64,000 nucleotides of DNA from Niastella yeongjuensis (GCF_900110245.1 NZ_FOCZ01000016.1:62001-126000), one strand, 5' to 3'; counted from the first letter of the stretch, positions 53,884 through 62,692 are shown. Numbers and translations are program-made. Notes: generated by a model not told the origin, from the sequence alone.

Positions 53884-54045
53884 ATGGAATTTGCTGCTGA
53901 TGCCGTTATTTTGCGGACCAGCTTAATTTACCTTAACTTTTATGAACGATCGTCAACCAGGCTTTCTCGAATTCTTTCCTTTGTGATCGTTTATCTGCTG
54001 GCGCAGTCGTTATACCGGATCTTTACTGGTACATTCAATCAATAA
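53884..54045 (+). CDS. Possible 53-residue membrane peptide
   Basis: An ATG preceded by TCGGAGAACC opens a 53-codon frame. It has a polar N-terminus (MEFAADAVILRTSLIYLNF), then a basic stretch (RSSTRLSR) and one hydrophobic helix (ILSFVIVYLLAQSLYRIF). Small single-helix proteins are often missed in annotation. The case rests on the ribosome-binding site and the helix only; it could be noise. Confidence 0.3.
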   Translation: MEFAADAVILRTSLIYLNFYERSSTRLSRILSFVIVYLLAQSLYRIFTGTFNQ

Positions 54046-54059
54046 GATTTTACAGGCAA

Positions 54060-54090
54060 TTTGCGGCATGGCTTAAATTATGTATTTTGT
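54060..54090 (+). promoter_or_regulatory. Possible promoter giving a near-leaderless transcript
   Basis: TTTG, a 19-bp spacer and TATTTTGT fit the Bacteroidota pattern except at the last positions. The -7 box ends only 7 bp before the favoured ATG, so the transcript would start at or near the start codon. Confidence 0.35.
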
Positions 54091-54097
54091 CGCAACT

Positions 54098-54952
54098 ATG
54101 AAAGCCCCGATAACGCTCCTTTTATTAATGGTAAGCGCAGTTTCTTTTGCGCAAAAATCTGACCCTGAACAAGAGTTGAATGATATCTATTTTAGCAAGA
54201 ATGTATATGAGGTTTTAACTACCAACTATAACTTCTATCAGCCTTACAGGGATTCAGGGATGATAACTCTGGAAAATTACATTGCTAAATACCCGGCAAA
54301 TCCCCAAAGGTTCGTTGCCATGCGGTACCTTGCACAGATCTTTGAGAAGTATAACCTGGTCGATAGTGCCGTTTTATTTTATAAGCAGGTGTTGACTATG
54401 CCCGAAAATATTGATCATTATAATAGCAATAGGTACACGGCTGCAAGTAGTCTGACTAAAATTTATTTGGACAGAAAGGATTATAGTACGGCTTTGACTT
54501 ACCTTGAACAGGCTTCGGGTCAATTTTTTTTTAAGTCTAGTTGCGGAACCGTGACAATTGAATTACGTCAAAAAATAAGTGCTCAATATTGGGATTGTTA
54601 TAATGGGCTGGGTGATTACAAACAGGCAATTGACAGGTTTGCCCGTTTTATGTTTAATAATGTTTGGGGCAGTCAACAAATGCTCTATGAAGCATATGTT
54701 AAAGTTTATTCGAAGGAAGAATTAAGGAAGGCGTTTTTGGAAGCAGCCAATAAGATCGAAATAAAAAAAGAGCAAGATGATTCCAGCTTTTATTTACAGC
54801 CTGTCTTTAAAATATTCGATAAAGAAATTAAATTGTATTCGGGGAATGGGTTCGAAAAGTTGACAGAGCAGGAACAAAAGCAAAAGTGCCTGGAAGAAAT
54901 AATGCAGTCTAAGATGTATAAGTTAGCTACCTGGAATGCCGTCAAAAATTAA
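54098..54952 (+). CDS. Periplasmic TPR-like hypothetical protein
   Basis: A protein of 284 residues. MKAPITLLLLMVSAVSFAQ is a signal peptide and fixes the start; an ATG 18 bp upstream would spoil it. The mature part is helical with TPR-like repeats, for example QRFVAMRYLAQIFEKYNL, DSAVLFYKQVLTMPEN and YSTALTYLEQASGQFF. The C-terminal third is charged. The function is unknown; a protein-binding role in the periplasm is possible. The 3' end overlaps that of the convergent outer-membrane protein gene by 11 bp, with no terminator between them. Confidence 0.75.
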   Translation: MKAPITLLLLMVSAVSFAQKSDPEQELNDIYFSKNVYEVLTTNYNFYQPYRDSGMITLENYIAKYPANPQRFVAMRYLAQIFEKYNLVDSAVLFYKQVLTMPENIDHYNSNRYTAASSLTKIYLDRKDYSTALTYLEQASGQFFFKSSCGTVTIELRQKISAQYWDCYNGLGDYKQAIDRFARFMFNNVWGSQQMLYEAYVKVYSKEELRKAFLEAANKIEIKKEQDDSSFYLQPVFKIFDKEIKLYSGNGFEKLTEQEQKQKCLEEIMQSKMYKLATWNAVKN

Positions 54953-55691
54953 ACCCAATTTGAACGATATACCGGTAGCCGATCGTATTGGTGCGCATTA
55001 CGCCATCGGCATTGATCTCTTCATCGCTGAAGACATAATTCATACCCGGAAATTTTTGGGTAAGTAGTTGTTTTAATCCTTCCTGGATTTGCTCCCTTTT
55101 GGCAGGGTCTATATTGCTTTCGATAGTGGCTTTATAGTTATAAAAGCCTAATCCGGGGCCTACCAAAATCAGGTCAAGGGCCAATCGATTCCAGAAGATA
55201 AACTGATAGCCCAGTTCAAAGCCGACAGTATGGATGTTGAATTTCGTACTGGTGGATATATTGGTAGTTGAGCTGTTGTTTTTAGCAGACCAATCCACCT
55301 CATTGGTAAATCGATTGTAGGAGTAGTATGGCCCTATGTATAAACCATGCGGCGCTTTGAATTTGTTTTCCCGGGCCAGGTAAAAACGATAGTCGATGGA
55401 GATATTAACGCCACTCCTTTTTTTATCGTTTTGCACCTGAAAACTATCGGTATTTATATTTACCAGTTTAGGCAGTGAAGCTTTGCCGAAGTTTACAGAA
55501 ATACTCCGTTTGGGTGAAAGTACCCGCTCATACCCCAAAACGATGTAATGATCTACCCCGAATAATAATGCGCCGGAAAGATTGTATCTTATAATATTCT
55601 TATGAGAACGGGCAGTATCTGCCTGCTGTGCCAGACTACAATTCGCAGTGAATAAGATAATTAGCAGTCCGTATAGATTCGTTACTCTCAT
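54942..55691 (-). CDS. Small outer-membrane beta-barrel-like protein
   Basis: A 249-residue protein with a signal peptide (ends TANCSLAQ). The mature part is a series of amphipathic strands (YNLSGALLFGVDHYIVLGYE, ISIDYRFYLAREN, HGLYIGPYYSYNRF, GFELGYQFIFWNRLAL) and ends in YIVQIGFNF with a terminal Phe, the usual C-terminal signature of a barrel. It resembles DUF3575-type barrels, but this is not certain. It is monocistronic, and its end overlaps the convergent TPR-like gene. Confidence 0.72.
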   Translation of the reverse strand: MRVTNLYGLLIILFTANCSLAQQADTARSHKNIIRYNLSGALLFGVDHYIVLGYERVLSPKRSISVNFGKASLPKLVNINTDSFQVQNDKKRSGVNISIDYRFYLARENKFKAPHGLYIGPYYSYNRFTNEVDWSAKNNSSTTNISTSTKFNIHTVGFELGYQFIFWNRLALDLILVGPGLGFYNYKATIESNIDPAKREQIQEGLKQLLTQKFPGMNYVFSDEEINADGVMRTNTIGYRYIVQIGFNF

Positions 55692-55800
55692 ATAAGAATG
55701 ACACGGCTGTGGCCGTTATTCCGCCATCCAGTAAAAAAAGAAATAATAACAATTCCGTTAAATGCTTATATTGCATTGAAATTCAGCTGTATAACAATTT

Positions 55801-56154
55801 ATGACCGAGCAACAACACATCTTTAAGAAGATAGAATTGGTGGGCGACCGCGTATTGCGGCTGGCTGCAGTAGAACTTTGTAATGAAATCATTGAGAACA
55901 GATACAAAGCTACTGAGATCATCGATTACCTGGGCAGCAATAAGGTTTTTGGATTGATTGCCCGAATGAAGAAACTGGACGCGCATAAGGATGATCCTGA
56001 AGTGAAAGGGAAATCAAGACAATTGGCCAATGCTTATGAATATTCAATAGGCAAGCTTTATTATGAGGATAAAGAAAAGGCGATAGCCGCTGCGAAGGAA
56101 GACCTGGCGCATTTTTACGAAAACCAGGACCAATACTATGTAAAAAAAGACTGA
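55801..56154 (+). CDS. Small cytoplasmic hypothetical protein
   Basis: A 117-residue, highly charged, mostly helical protein (ELVGDRVLRLAAVELCNEII, KATEIIDYLGSNKVFGLIARM, YYEDKEKAIAAAKEDLAHFY). No signal peptide or known motif. Composition and the strong terminator directly after the stop support a real gene. The function is unknown. Confidence 0.7.
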   Translation: MTEQQHIFKKIELVGDRVLRLAAVELCNEIIENRYKATEIIDYLGSNKVFGLIARMKKLDAHKDDPEVKGKSRQLANAYEYSIGKLYYEDKEKAIAAAKEDLAHFYENQDQYYVKKD

Positions 56155-56164
56155 TTAAATATAA

Positions 56165-56192
56165 GGCGCTGACAACCATCAGCGCCTTTTTT
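56165..56192. terminator. Terminator between convergent genes
   Basis: GGCGCTGA pairs with TCAGCGCC over a 6-nt loop, followed by six T. Its right part overlaps the 3' end of the lipoprotein gene on the other strand. Confidence 0.85.
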
Positions 56193-56703
56193 GAAATACG
56201 ATCCCTTCCTCTTTGATATTTTCGCCAGCCGATGGAATTATCAGGAAACCACCCATCGAAGAATGACTGTGGTCAATGATCAACTCCCCTGCTGTATTTA
56301 CCCGTAGTCTTGTATGCATGGCGCCGCAGACGTTTACGATAACAATAGATTTGAACATTATCCGATTAAAGCGCAGTGCCCCATGCCTGATTTTATAATG
56401 GATCTTTTTAGACTTAATTAAATCCCCGCTTTTGTAAACGCCCACCTGCAATCGCTGCTTATCGAGCGCCTTTAAAGTAAGTGTATAGCTACATCTGTTA
56501 TCAGAGTCTTTCCACCAGTATTTGTTAAATAATAGCGACTCGTCTAAACTGGATTTAGTATCGGTCGTCGAAAATATTTCATATTCCCCGTTTAGCAGAG
56601 TTATATTTTCTTTGGTTAAAGGAACCTGATTATCTACGGGTTTTGCTTTTCGAAGGGTTGCGCAGGATACCAGGAACAGGCACCCTATTAAAACTATTTT
56701 CAT
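56179..56703 (-). CDS. Small lipoprotein of unknown function
   Basis: A 174-residue protein whose leader MKIVLIGCLFLVSCATLRK ends in a lipobox (LVSC). The mature part is strand-rich (ENITLLNGEYEIF, CSYTLTLKALDKQRLQVGVY, RLRVNTAGELIIDHSH), fitting a lipocalin-like or beta-sandwich fold. No family is recognised. It is divergent from the Crp/Fnr gene, with 75 bp between the starts. Its stop codon lies inside the terminator of the opposite gene. Confidence 0.72.
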   Translation of the reverse strand: MKIVLIGCLFLVSCATLRKAKPVDNQVPLTKENITLLNGEYEIFSTTDTKSSLDESLLFNKYWWKDSDNRCSYTLTLKALDKQRLQVGVYKSGDLIKSKKIHYKIRHGALRFNRIMFKSIVIVNVCGAMHTRLRVNTAGELIIDHSHSSMGGFLIIPSAGENIKEEGIVFQKRR

Positions 56704-56778
56704 GGCCTTGAACGGATTTGTATGACAAGATACATTTCGAATTCGTTAGCTTTACTATAGTTATTAAGAAAAAATTAA

Positions 56779-57369
56779 ATGGAAGCAGGAATTAACACCT
56801 ATTTAGACGCACTCAGGTTAATTTCACCGAACCTGACTGATTTCGAGCTTTCCCAGTTTGCTGCGCGGCTTACCGTTAGAGAACTAAAAAAGAAAGAACT
56901 TTTTCTGCAGGCAGGCAAAGTGCAGAAAACAATTGGGTTTATCGCAACAGGATTGGTGCGTTCCTTTTTTATCGATAATAACGGTAATGAAATAACCGTT
57001 GGTTTTTATGCCGAAGGCGATTATGCCACGCATTATCCGGCTTTTCTTTCCCGGCAGCCCAGCCGATATTCTATCCAGTGCCTGGAACCAACGACATTCG
57101 TTTGTTTTTCATTTGAAGACCAGCAATGGATCTATCAACAGTCTCCCAATTATGAAAAGTACGGGCGGCTAATTGCTGAGGAAATTTTAAAAAGGCAACA
57201 AGGCCGCATAGAGAGTTTTATCTTTCAAACAGCAGAGGAGCGCTATCTCGACTTTATTAAGAACCGCCCTGGTTTATTCAACAGGATCTCCCTCTCCCAC
57301 CTATGCAGCTTCCTGGGCATAGAACGGCAAACCCTTACCCGCATCAGGCAGAAATTAGCCCACCAATAG
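56779..57369 (+). CDS. Crp/Fnr family transcription regulator
   Basis: A 196-residue regulator. The cyclic-nucleotide-binding-like barrel covers residues about 25-130 (LTVRELKKKELFLQAGKVQ, then FFIDNNGNEITVGFYAEGDY). The C-terminal winged helix contains RISLSHLCSFLGIERQTLTRIRQ. It lacks the FNR cysteine cluster and the cAMP-binding residues of true Crp, so the signal is unknown. It is followed by a palindrome of Crp-type geometry and a reductase gene on the same strand, which suggests that it controls the reductase. Confidence 0.9.
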   Translation: MEAGINTYLDALRLISPNLTDFELSQFAARLTVRELKKKELFLQAGKVQKTIGFIATGLVRSFFIDNNGNEITVGFYAEGDYATHYPAFLSRQPSRYSIQCLEPTTFVCFSFEDQQWIYQQSPNYEKYGRLIAEEILKRQQGRIESFIFQTAEERYLDFIKNRPGLFNRISLSHLCSFLGIERQTLTRIRQKLAHQ

Positions 57370-57375
57370 TCTGTT

Positions 57376-57391
57376 TGACGCATTTGCGTCA
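57376..57391. promoter_or_regulatory. Crp/Fnr-type palindromic operator
   Basis: TGACGCATTTGCGTCA is a perfect inverted repeat of 7-2-7. Counted as TGACG-N6-CGTCA it has the same 5-6-5 layout as the Crp consensus. It lies 6 bp after the stop of the Crp/Fnr gene and 51 bp before the start of the reductase gene, overlapping a possible -33 TTTG. Binding by the neighbouring regulator is likely but inferred. Confidence 0.55.
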
Positions 57392-57442
57392 GGTGCCCTT
57401 TTCATTTACTACGGAGCTTTGTGGTATCAAAAACGATTCACC

Positions 57443-58030
57443 ATGACAAAGCATATCTTACTTATACTCGGCCACCCCTCAGAAAATTCTTTTTGTAAAG
57501 CCTTATTGGAAGCTTATCGGAAAGGCGCAGAAAATGCCGGGGCTATTTGTAAAACCCTCTTCCTGTCCCGCCTGAATTTCAACGTAAATCTTTCCGATGG
57601 ATATAAAAACGGGGACGCTGTGCAATTGGAAGATGACCTGGCTGCTTCCCAACACCTGCTTACCTGGGCCGATCATGTAGTGCTGGTATATCCCAACTGG
57701 TGGGGCTTTATGCCTGCTATTACCAAAGGATTTATAGACAGGGTATTGCTGCCCGGTTTTGCATTTAAACATCATTCCGGGAAAATATTCCCTGAGAAAT
57801 TATTAAAGGGAAAAAGCATCCGGCTGATGGTAACGATGGATACACCCAAATGGTGGTTCTACCTTATTTACCGGGCCTCGCAGTATCAGATCCTTAAACA
57901 TATTGTGTTTGGCTACGTAGGCTTCGATCCTGTTCGGTTCTCCACTTTTGGGTTCATCAGAAAATCAACTGATGCCCTGCGGAAAAGCTGGTTGAAAAAA
58001 GCAGAACAATTAGGAAACCTGTTCAGATAA
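57443..58030 (+). CDS. Flavodoxin-fold NAD(P)H quinone oxidoreductase (KefF/MdaB type)
   Basis: A protein of 195 residues; the start MTKHILLILGHP was chosen because this is the first strand and FMN phosphate loop (GHPSENSF) of the family, while an upstream ATG adds eight extra residues. The motif LVYPNWWGFMPAITKGFIDRVL (two parts: LVYPNWWGFMPA and KGFIDRVLLPGFAF) is typical of NQO1/KefF-type quinone reductases. It reduces quinones or nitro compounds by two electrons with FMN or FAD in the cytoplasm. A Crp/Fnr-type palindrome upstream suggests redox- or stress-linked control. A terminator follows directly. Confidence 0.9.
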   Translation: MTKHILLILGHPSENSFCKALLEAYRKGAENAGAICKTLFLSRLNFNVNLSDGYKNGDAVQLEDDLAASQHLLTWADHVVLVYPNWWGFMPAITKGFIDRVLLPGFAFKHHSGKIFPEKLLKGKSIRLMVTMDTPKWWFYLIYRASQYQILKHIVFGYVGFDPVRFSTFGFIRKSTDALRKSWLKKAEQLGNLFR

Positions 58031-58031
58031 T

Positions 58032-58068
58032 AAAAAGCCCCTTCCGGTTATACCGGAAAGGGCTTTTT
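58032..58068. terminator. Bidirectional terminator
   Basis: AAAAAGCCCCTTCCGGT pairs with ACCGGAAAGGGCTTTTT (one mismatch) over a short loop, between the convergent reductase and reprolysin-like genes. Confidence 0.88.
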
Positions 58069-58086
58069 CTATCGGGTGTTATTTGT

Positions 58087-61008
58087 TTATTGTTTAATGA
58101 TCTTCGTCATATTTACTTCCTTTCCTCCATTCTTTATCCGCAGCATATAAATACCCGAAGGCAATGCAGAAATATCGAACTGCGAGTTTACTGAACTTAC
58201 TATCCGGGTCATCACCATGCGGCCATTTACATCGAACAGGCTTACATCAGATTTTCCGGTATAACCTGTAAGGTTAAGGTTCACCACCTGTGTAGCCGGG
58301 TTCGGGAATACCGCTACTTTTTGTACCTCGTTGCTGGTAATAAGGTCAGTGCTCATACGGCTGGCTGTACCCAGTTGTACCCGCAATGTGTAACAGGTGC
58401 TTGCGCTGTTGGCGCCATTGTACCCATATACCTGTGCATAATAAGTGCCCGGAGTCATGGTTCTGGTAATGCTTTCACTGGTGGTGCTGCCGGCCTGTGA
58501 AATAGCCAGCTGGGTGCCTGAACTGTTCAGGAGTTTCAGGTCATAGTCACCAGGCAAAGTGCCCAATGTAATAGTGATAGTACCACGGGTAGTGATCACA
58601 AATTTATAGTTATCGATATCGCCGGTTGGACTGATGAGGCCGGTCACATCTGTGTTGAATGGTATAGTGGCTGCGCCGGAGGTGGTACCATTCGTTGAAT
58701 TGTCCAGGGTACTGGCACAGGTGGTAGAGCCTGTAGTGGTAAACTGCGCGGTTGAATAAGGACTGCTGCCGCTGGCGCAATTGGTTCTTACCCGGTAATC
58801 ATACAAAGTGCCCAGGGTAAGGCCCGTTAAACTGCGTGAGGTGGCTGTGGTGCCTGTAACTGCGTTGATCCAGGTAGAAGAAGCGCTGGCTTTATAATCC
58901 ACGTCGTAAGAGCTGGCGCCGCTTACGGCTGTCCAGGCTACCGTTGCCGAAGTATTGGTAATGGCAGAAGCGGTCAACCCTGATGGTGAACTACAACTTG
59001 AACCGGAACCAATAGTGAAATTGGTATTGGAAATATCAAAGAAGATATTTCCTACAGCCTCAATTTTTATTCTTGCTGTGGTGCTTGGTGTGTTGGGAAT
59101 AGTTACCGCCTCGCTGCCATCATTCGGTGTGCTGGCCACTAACGTATTGAAGGTAGTGCCGCCATCGGTGGAGATGGATATTTTTACATTGGCGCAACTA
59201 ACAGGCGCTGCGGTGGTGCTTGCCACATTCCAGGTTATGGTTTGTGATGAATTACCTGCCCAAGATACGGCCGAATTGGGCGAGGTTACCGAGAAGGGAC
59301 CTGATGAGTTGGAAACCGTTACCGTCATATCGGAAAAATTGGTTTGTCCTACAGATACCGGCGCGGAAGAACTAAAGGGTGCATTATCCCTTACAGTCAG
59401 GCGGAAGTGCAGGGTCCTTGAAACGGAACTCAGGGCTTCGGTATTGGCTCCGGCATCACCGCCTGACAAGGGACCTGATACCAACCCACCGGCGAGGATG
59501 GTTGCCATTTTGGGGAAATACCTGACTGGTGAGGCAGTGGGTGCAAAGGAGATCCAGTTGGGCCCTGATGCCTTGGTGGCGCTGGCCACACTGCTGGTGC
59601 CGGTTTGGGAAGAAGACGCATTGTCGTTTTGTTCCCAGCAATACGTGAGCACGTTACCGGCATTGGCATCAGTTGCGGAGCCGGTTAATGCAAACGGTGT
59701 GCTGATAGGGATTGTGTAATTACTGCCGGCGCTTACAACAGGTGTTGCGTTGGTGCTGCCGATGCTGGTAGTGATGGGGCATGTTTTGCCGGAAAGATTG
59801 GATTGAATTTGTGCAATGGAAGCGGCATGATAAATATCGATAGAGTGCGGTGCCAGGTCCTGGCTGGTAATGCCTGCATAACCCATAATAGTAATGCCTG
59901 AACCAGGTTCCACATTTACGCCTGTTCCTTCATTGCTCATACTAAAGGTATGGTTGGCGCCTAACTGGTGCCCTACTTCATGCACTACATAGTCGATGTC
60001 GAAATTATCACCCTGGGGAATGGCATCGGCAGGTGAGGTAAAGCCACTTCCTTTTGAATTGTCGACACAAATACAACCGATACAACCGGCGTTGCCGCCG
60101 CCACCGGAAGCACCGAACAGGTGGCCAATGTCATAATTCGCGGCGCCGATCACTGACGTTAAGGTGCTTTGTAACTGGCTGTTCCAGGCACCACCTGCGC
60201 CCGAACTGGCCGCTGAATAAGGGTCTGTGGAGGCATTGTAATAAAATACATTGGTAGTGGCTGCTATCAGGTTGAGGTGGAGTGCCAGGTCTTTTTCATA
60301 CACCCCATTGCAGCGGGTAAGCGTGGCGTTTACTGCTGCCAGCACCAATGCTACCTGTGACGCACTGGTGGCTCCAAAATAATTAGAGTATTCGGCAGTA
60401 ACCGATTGGGCCAGCCGCAGTGTTTTTAAATCACCGGTTGACCTTGCCGGCGAATTGATCACCTGGCTGCTTATTTCCGTTGATAAATTCGCTTCTGGCG
60501 TAGCGCACTTCCAGGGTAAGGTTCTCGGTTGTTTTTTGAACACCGTGTAAACCGTGTGGTCGGCGGAATAAGGTTCAATAAATTCATTCTCTTTTTCTGT
60601 ACGGAATACCATGGCCTGTATTCCCTGCGGAGAAATACTCAGTTTCAGCGTGGCGTACCGGTCGGTTACTCCTTTCCCGGAAAAAGCGCGGATGTCGGGA
60701 AATTTAGCCTGCAGGGCAGGTTCGAAATTCGACGCTTCAATGATCTCGAACTGTTCAATATGTCCGTCGGCGTTAGGCAGCGAGATAATGGTTGAGCGTG
60801 CTGCGGCATTGCTTACAGCTCGAAATACTTCATTGCGTAAAGGAGTAAAATTCAGATCAAATAGTTGGAAATTTGTTGGGAATGCAAGCCGGGCAACGGC
60901 TTTGTCGGTGGTGATCCTTTCGGCGTCGGTGTGTGGCCTCCAGTAATCCTGAGCAAGCAATGTTGTACCGCACAACATTGCTGTTGCGAAGAGTAAGAAC
61001 TTTCTCAT
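58087..61008 (-). CDS. Secreted reprolysin-like metalloprotease with FN3, PPC and T9SS domains
   Basis: A 973-residue exported metzincin. Order: signal peptide (ends GTTLLAQ); propeptide (about 20-190); catalytic domain (about 195-410) with His343-Glu344-Val-Gly-His347 and third zinc ligand His353 in HEVGHQLGANH, and the Met-turn ITIMGYAG; an Ig-like region; fibronectin type III domain (about 675-765); PPC-type beta-sandwich (about 785-880); T9SS type A sorting domain (about 895-973, starting VFPNPATQ). All catalytic residues are in place. A cysteine in the propeptide region (PWKCATPE) may act as a latency switch. It is monocistronic, and together with the M4 protease it gives two T9SS-exported proteases in the window. 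Confidence 0.94.
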   Translation of the reverse strand: MRKFLLFATAMLCGTTLLAQDYWRPHTDAERITTDKAVARLAFPTNFQLFDLNFTPLRNEVFRAVSNAAARSTIISLPNADGHIEQFEIIEASNFEPALQAKFPDIRAFSGKGVTDRYATLKLSISPQGIQAMVFRTEKENEFIEPYSADHTVYTVFKKQPRTLPWKCATPEANLSTEISSQVINSPARSTGDLKTLRLAQSVTAEYSNYFGATSASQVALVLAAVNATLTRCNGVYEKDLALHLNLIAATTNVFYYNASTDPYSAASSGAGGAWNSQLQSTLTSVIGAANYDIGHLFGASGGGGNAGCIGCICVDNSKGSGFTSPADAIPQGDNFDIDYVVHEVGHQLGANHTFSMSNEGTGVNVEPGSGITIMGYAGITSQDLAPHSIDIYHAASIAQIQSNLSGKTCPITTSIGSTNATPVVSAGSNYTIPISTPFALTGSATDANAGNVLTYCWEQNDNASSSQTGTSSVASATKASGPNWISFAPTASPVRYFPKMATILAGGLVSGPLSGGDAGANTEALSSVSRTLHFRLTVRDNAPFSSSAPVSVGQTNFSDMTVTVSNSSGPFSVTSPNSAVSWAGNSSQTITWNVASTTAAPVSCANVKISISTDGGTTFNTLVASTPNDGSEAVTIPNTPSTTARIKIEAVGNIFFDISNTNFTIGSGSSCSSPSGLTASAITNTSATVAWTAVSGASSYDVDYKASASSTWINAVTGTTATSRSLTGLTLGTLYDYRVRTNCASGSSPYSTAQFTTTGSTTCASTLDNSTNGTTSGAATIPFNTDVTGLISPTGDIDNYKFVITTRGTITITLGTLPGDYDLKLLNSSGTQLAISQAGSTTSESITRTMTPGTYYAQVYGYNGANSASTCYTLRVQLGTASRMSTDLITSNEVQKVAVFPNPATQVVNLNLTGYTGKSDVSLFDVNGRMVMTRIVSSVNSQFDISALPSGIYMLRIKNGGKEVNMTKIIKQ

Positions 61009-61142
61009 GTGTAGATTTTGATTTAATGGTAAATAATGGGTACCATGATAAATTTAACTCAATTTTTTTCGATTATCAATTGGTACTTATACACAATACC
61101 CATCAAAATACCCATACACCATGAATGGTTTAAAGAAAGTTA

Positions 61143-62558
61143 TCACCTGTTGGCGGCTTCTACAAAACGGTTCCACTCATTATAAAAATGCAGCAATGCG
61201 CGTTTTTTCTCTTCTTCGGTTAAGGATGCGTATAACAGTGAGTTCGTAATTAATTTTTTTAATGTTCTTAGATCTAAATCCCAGGCCATAAAAGCTATCC
61301 AGAAATCATAACTTAACCCATTATAACCGTATACGCCCGGGTCATCGCTGTTAATAGAAATGAGTACGCCATTTGCCAGCAGCACTCTGGCGGGGTGATT
61401 TCTTAAGTCGCTTACATAACCCAGCTCCTGGTTGCTGATAGGGCTCACTTCTACTAAATTGTGAGCTGTTTTTACCTGTTGCATAGTTTCAGGAAAATAA
61501 ACCAGGTTCAACCCATGTCCTATTCGTTTATTCAACTGAAATGGCACTTCCTGCAGATTGGTGTTTGCAATGGTGCTGCTTTCCCCTGCATGTAAATACA
61601 AGGGCATGGCGATGCCATATCTTTTTTCCTGTGTATGGATCGAGTTCCAGACTGGCGTATAATAGCCCACCGTATGATTGGTTGCTTCGTCTGCCACCAG
61701 ATCAAAACCGGTAATAAGTTCCGGGTATTTTTGTTTTAGCTGAAATGCTTCAGATAGTGCTTTAGCAACAGCTGTAGTATCTAAAAATTTAAAACTGGAA
61801 TAAATCAGTTTCAACGTAAAGTCAGGGTGTGTTCTTTGTATACCGGCAACAATGGCCTTTAGATCACTGATGGCGGTATCTGCGGGATAATTGTCATTGT
61901 TTTCGTCGAACAGTTGGCCAAATCCGTATCTGATCTCCACGTGTTGAACATTATCCTTTAGTAGTTCATTAAAAGCCTCCTGGTAATATTCCTTAAAGAA
62001 AGGCCGGTAATTCGCCAGGTTGCCTATCCGTTTGAACCGTTTTTCAAATTCAACCCAGGTGTCCATGTAATCGGAAAGGTCATGTCTGTTCAGTGTAAGC
62101 AGTTTTAATAAACTGTCTGCAGATTTTTTATCGTGTTGAAGGTATTGTTGTAAGGGCACAAAGCCTGTTGGTGCGTGGCCCTTTGTAAAAACAGCCAGTT
62201 GCCCATAAATAAATTCCTTTTCATCATTACCTGTATACAGGTAACAATTTTTATAGCTGGCTGCTGCGCTTATTACCCAGGATGGATTGGCAATAGCTCC
62301 ATTGTGGCAGTGTAACAATCCGCCTTTGGGCATCGATTGCAATAATTTGTACAGGGCGGAAGACTCGATAAATGGTTTAAGCTGGGTAAATGTACTGTTA
62401 TAGATGGACAGTTTAATTTGATCCGCTTTAACGAGCAACTCATTTCTTAAAGCGCTCAACCTTTTGTCGAGTTGCGTTTCCTTCGGGGTGAGCTCCTGTG
62501 CATATAGGGAGCAACTAAATATAAAACCAACCAGGGTCGTGATTGTACTTTTAAACAT
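61143..62558 (-). CDS. Secreted adenosine deaminase-like enzyme (ADGF-like)
   Basis: A protein of 471 residues. The start MFKSTITTLVGF was chosen because it opens a signal peptide ending CSLYAQ; an upstream ATG would bury it. The metal-dependent deaminase motifs are LLHCHNGAI (His83, His85; HxH zinc ligands, with Asn-Gly in place of the usual Leu-Gly), YLHAGESS (HAGE catalytic region) and ISINSDDPGVYG (the SxDDP zinc Asp). The N-terminal extension before the first motif is longer than in bacterial Add proteins and recalls the growth-factor (ADGF/CECR1) class. Deamination of adenosine or a related purine outside the cytoplasm is expected. No operon partner. Confidence 0.88.
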   Translation of the reverse strand: MFKSTITTLVGFIFSCSLYAQELTPKETQLDKRLSALRNELLVKADQIKLSIYNSTFTQLKPFIESSALYKLLQSMPKGGLLHCHNGAIANPSWVISAAASYKNCYLYTGNDEKEFIYGQLAVFTKGHAPTGFVPLQQYLQHDKKSADSLLKLLTLNRHDLSDYMDTWVEFEKRFKRIGNLANYRPFFKEYYQEAFNELLKDNVQHVEIRYGFGQLFDENNDNYPADTAISDLKAIVAGIQRTHPDFTLKLIYSSFKFLDTTAVAKALSEAFQLKQKYPELITGFDLVADEATNHTVGYYTPVWNSIHTQEKRYGIAMPLYLHAGESSTIANTNLQEVPFQLNKRIGHGLNLVYFPETMQQVKTAHNLVEVSPISNQELGYVSDLRNHPARVLLANGVLISINSDDPGVYGYNGLSYDFWIAFMAWDLDLRTLKKLITNSLLYASLTEEEKKRALLHFYNEWNRFVEAANR

Positions 62559-62674
62559 ATTGTCATTTAATTGAAGATATATCTTATGGCAGGCGCGGGT
62601 CGAAATTAGCAAAGTTCAGGCTGCCTTTTGCTAACATACGTGAATCAATTATTAAATCCTTAACCAGATGCTGA

Positions 62675-62692
62675 CAAAATAATATTATTTTG
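62675..62692. promoter_or_regulatory. Perfect 18-bp palindrome in divergent region
   Basis: CAAAATAATATTATTTTG is an exact palindrome 24 bp before the start of the next plus-strand gene and about 115 bp from the deaminase start. It fits a dimeric regulator site, though AT-rich palindromes can arise by chance. Confidence 0.4.
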
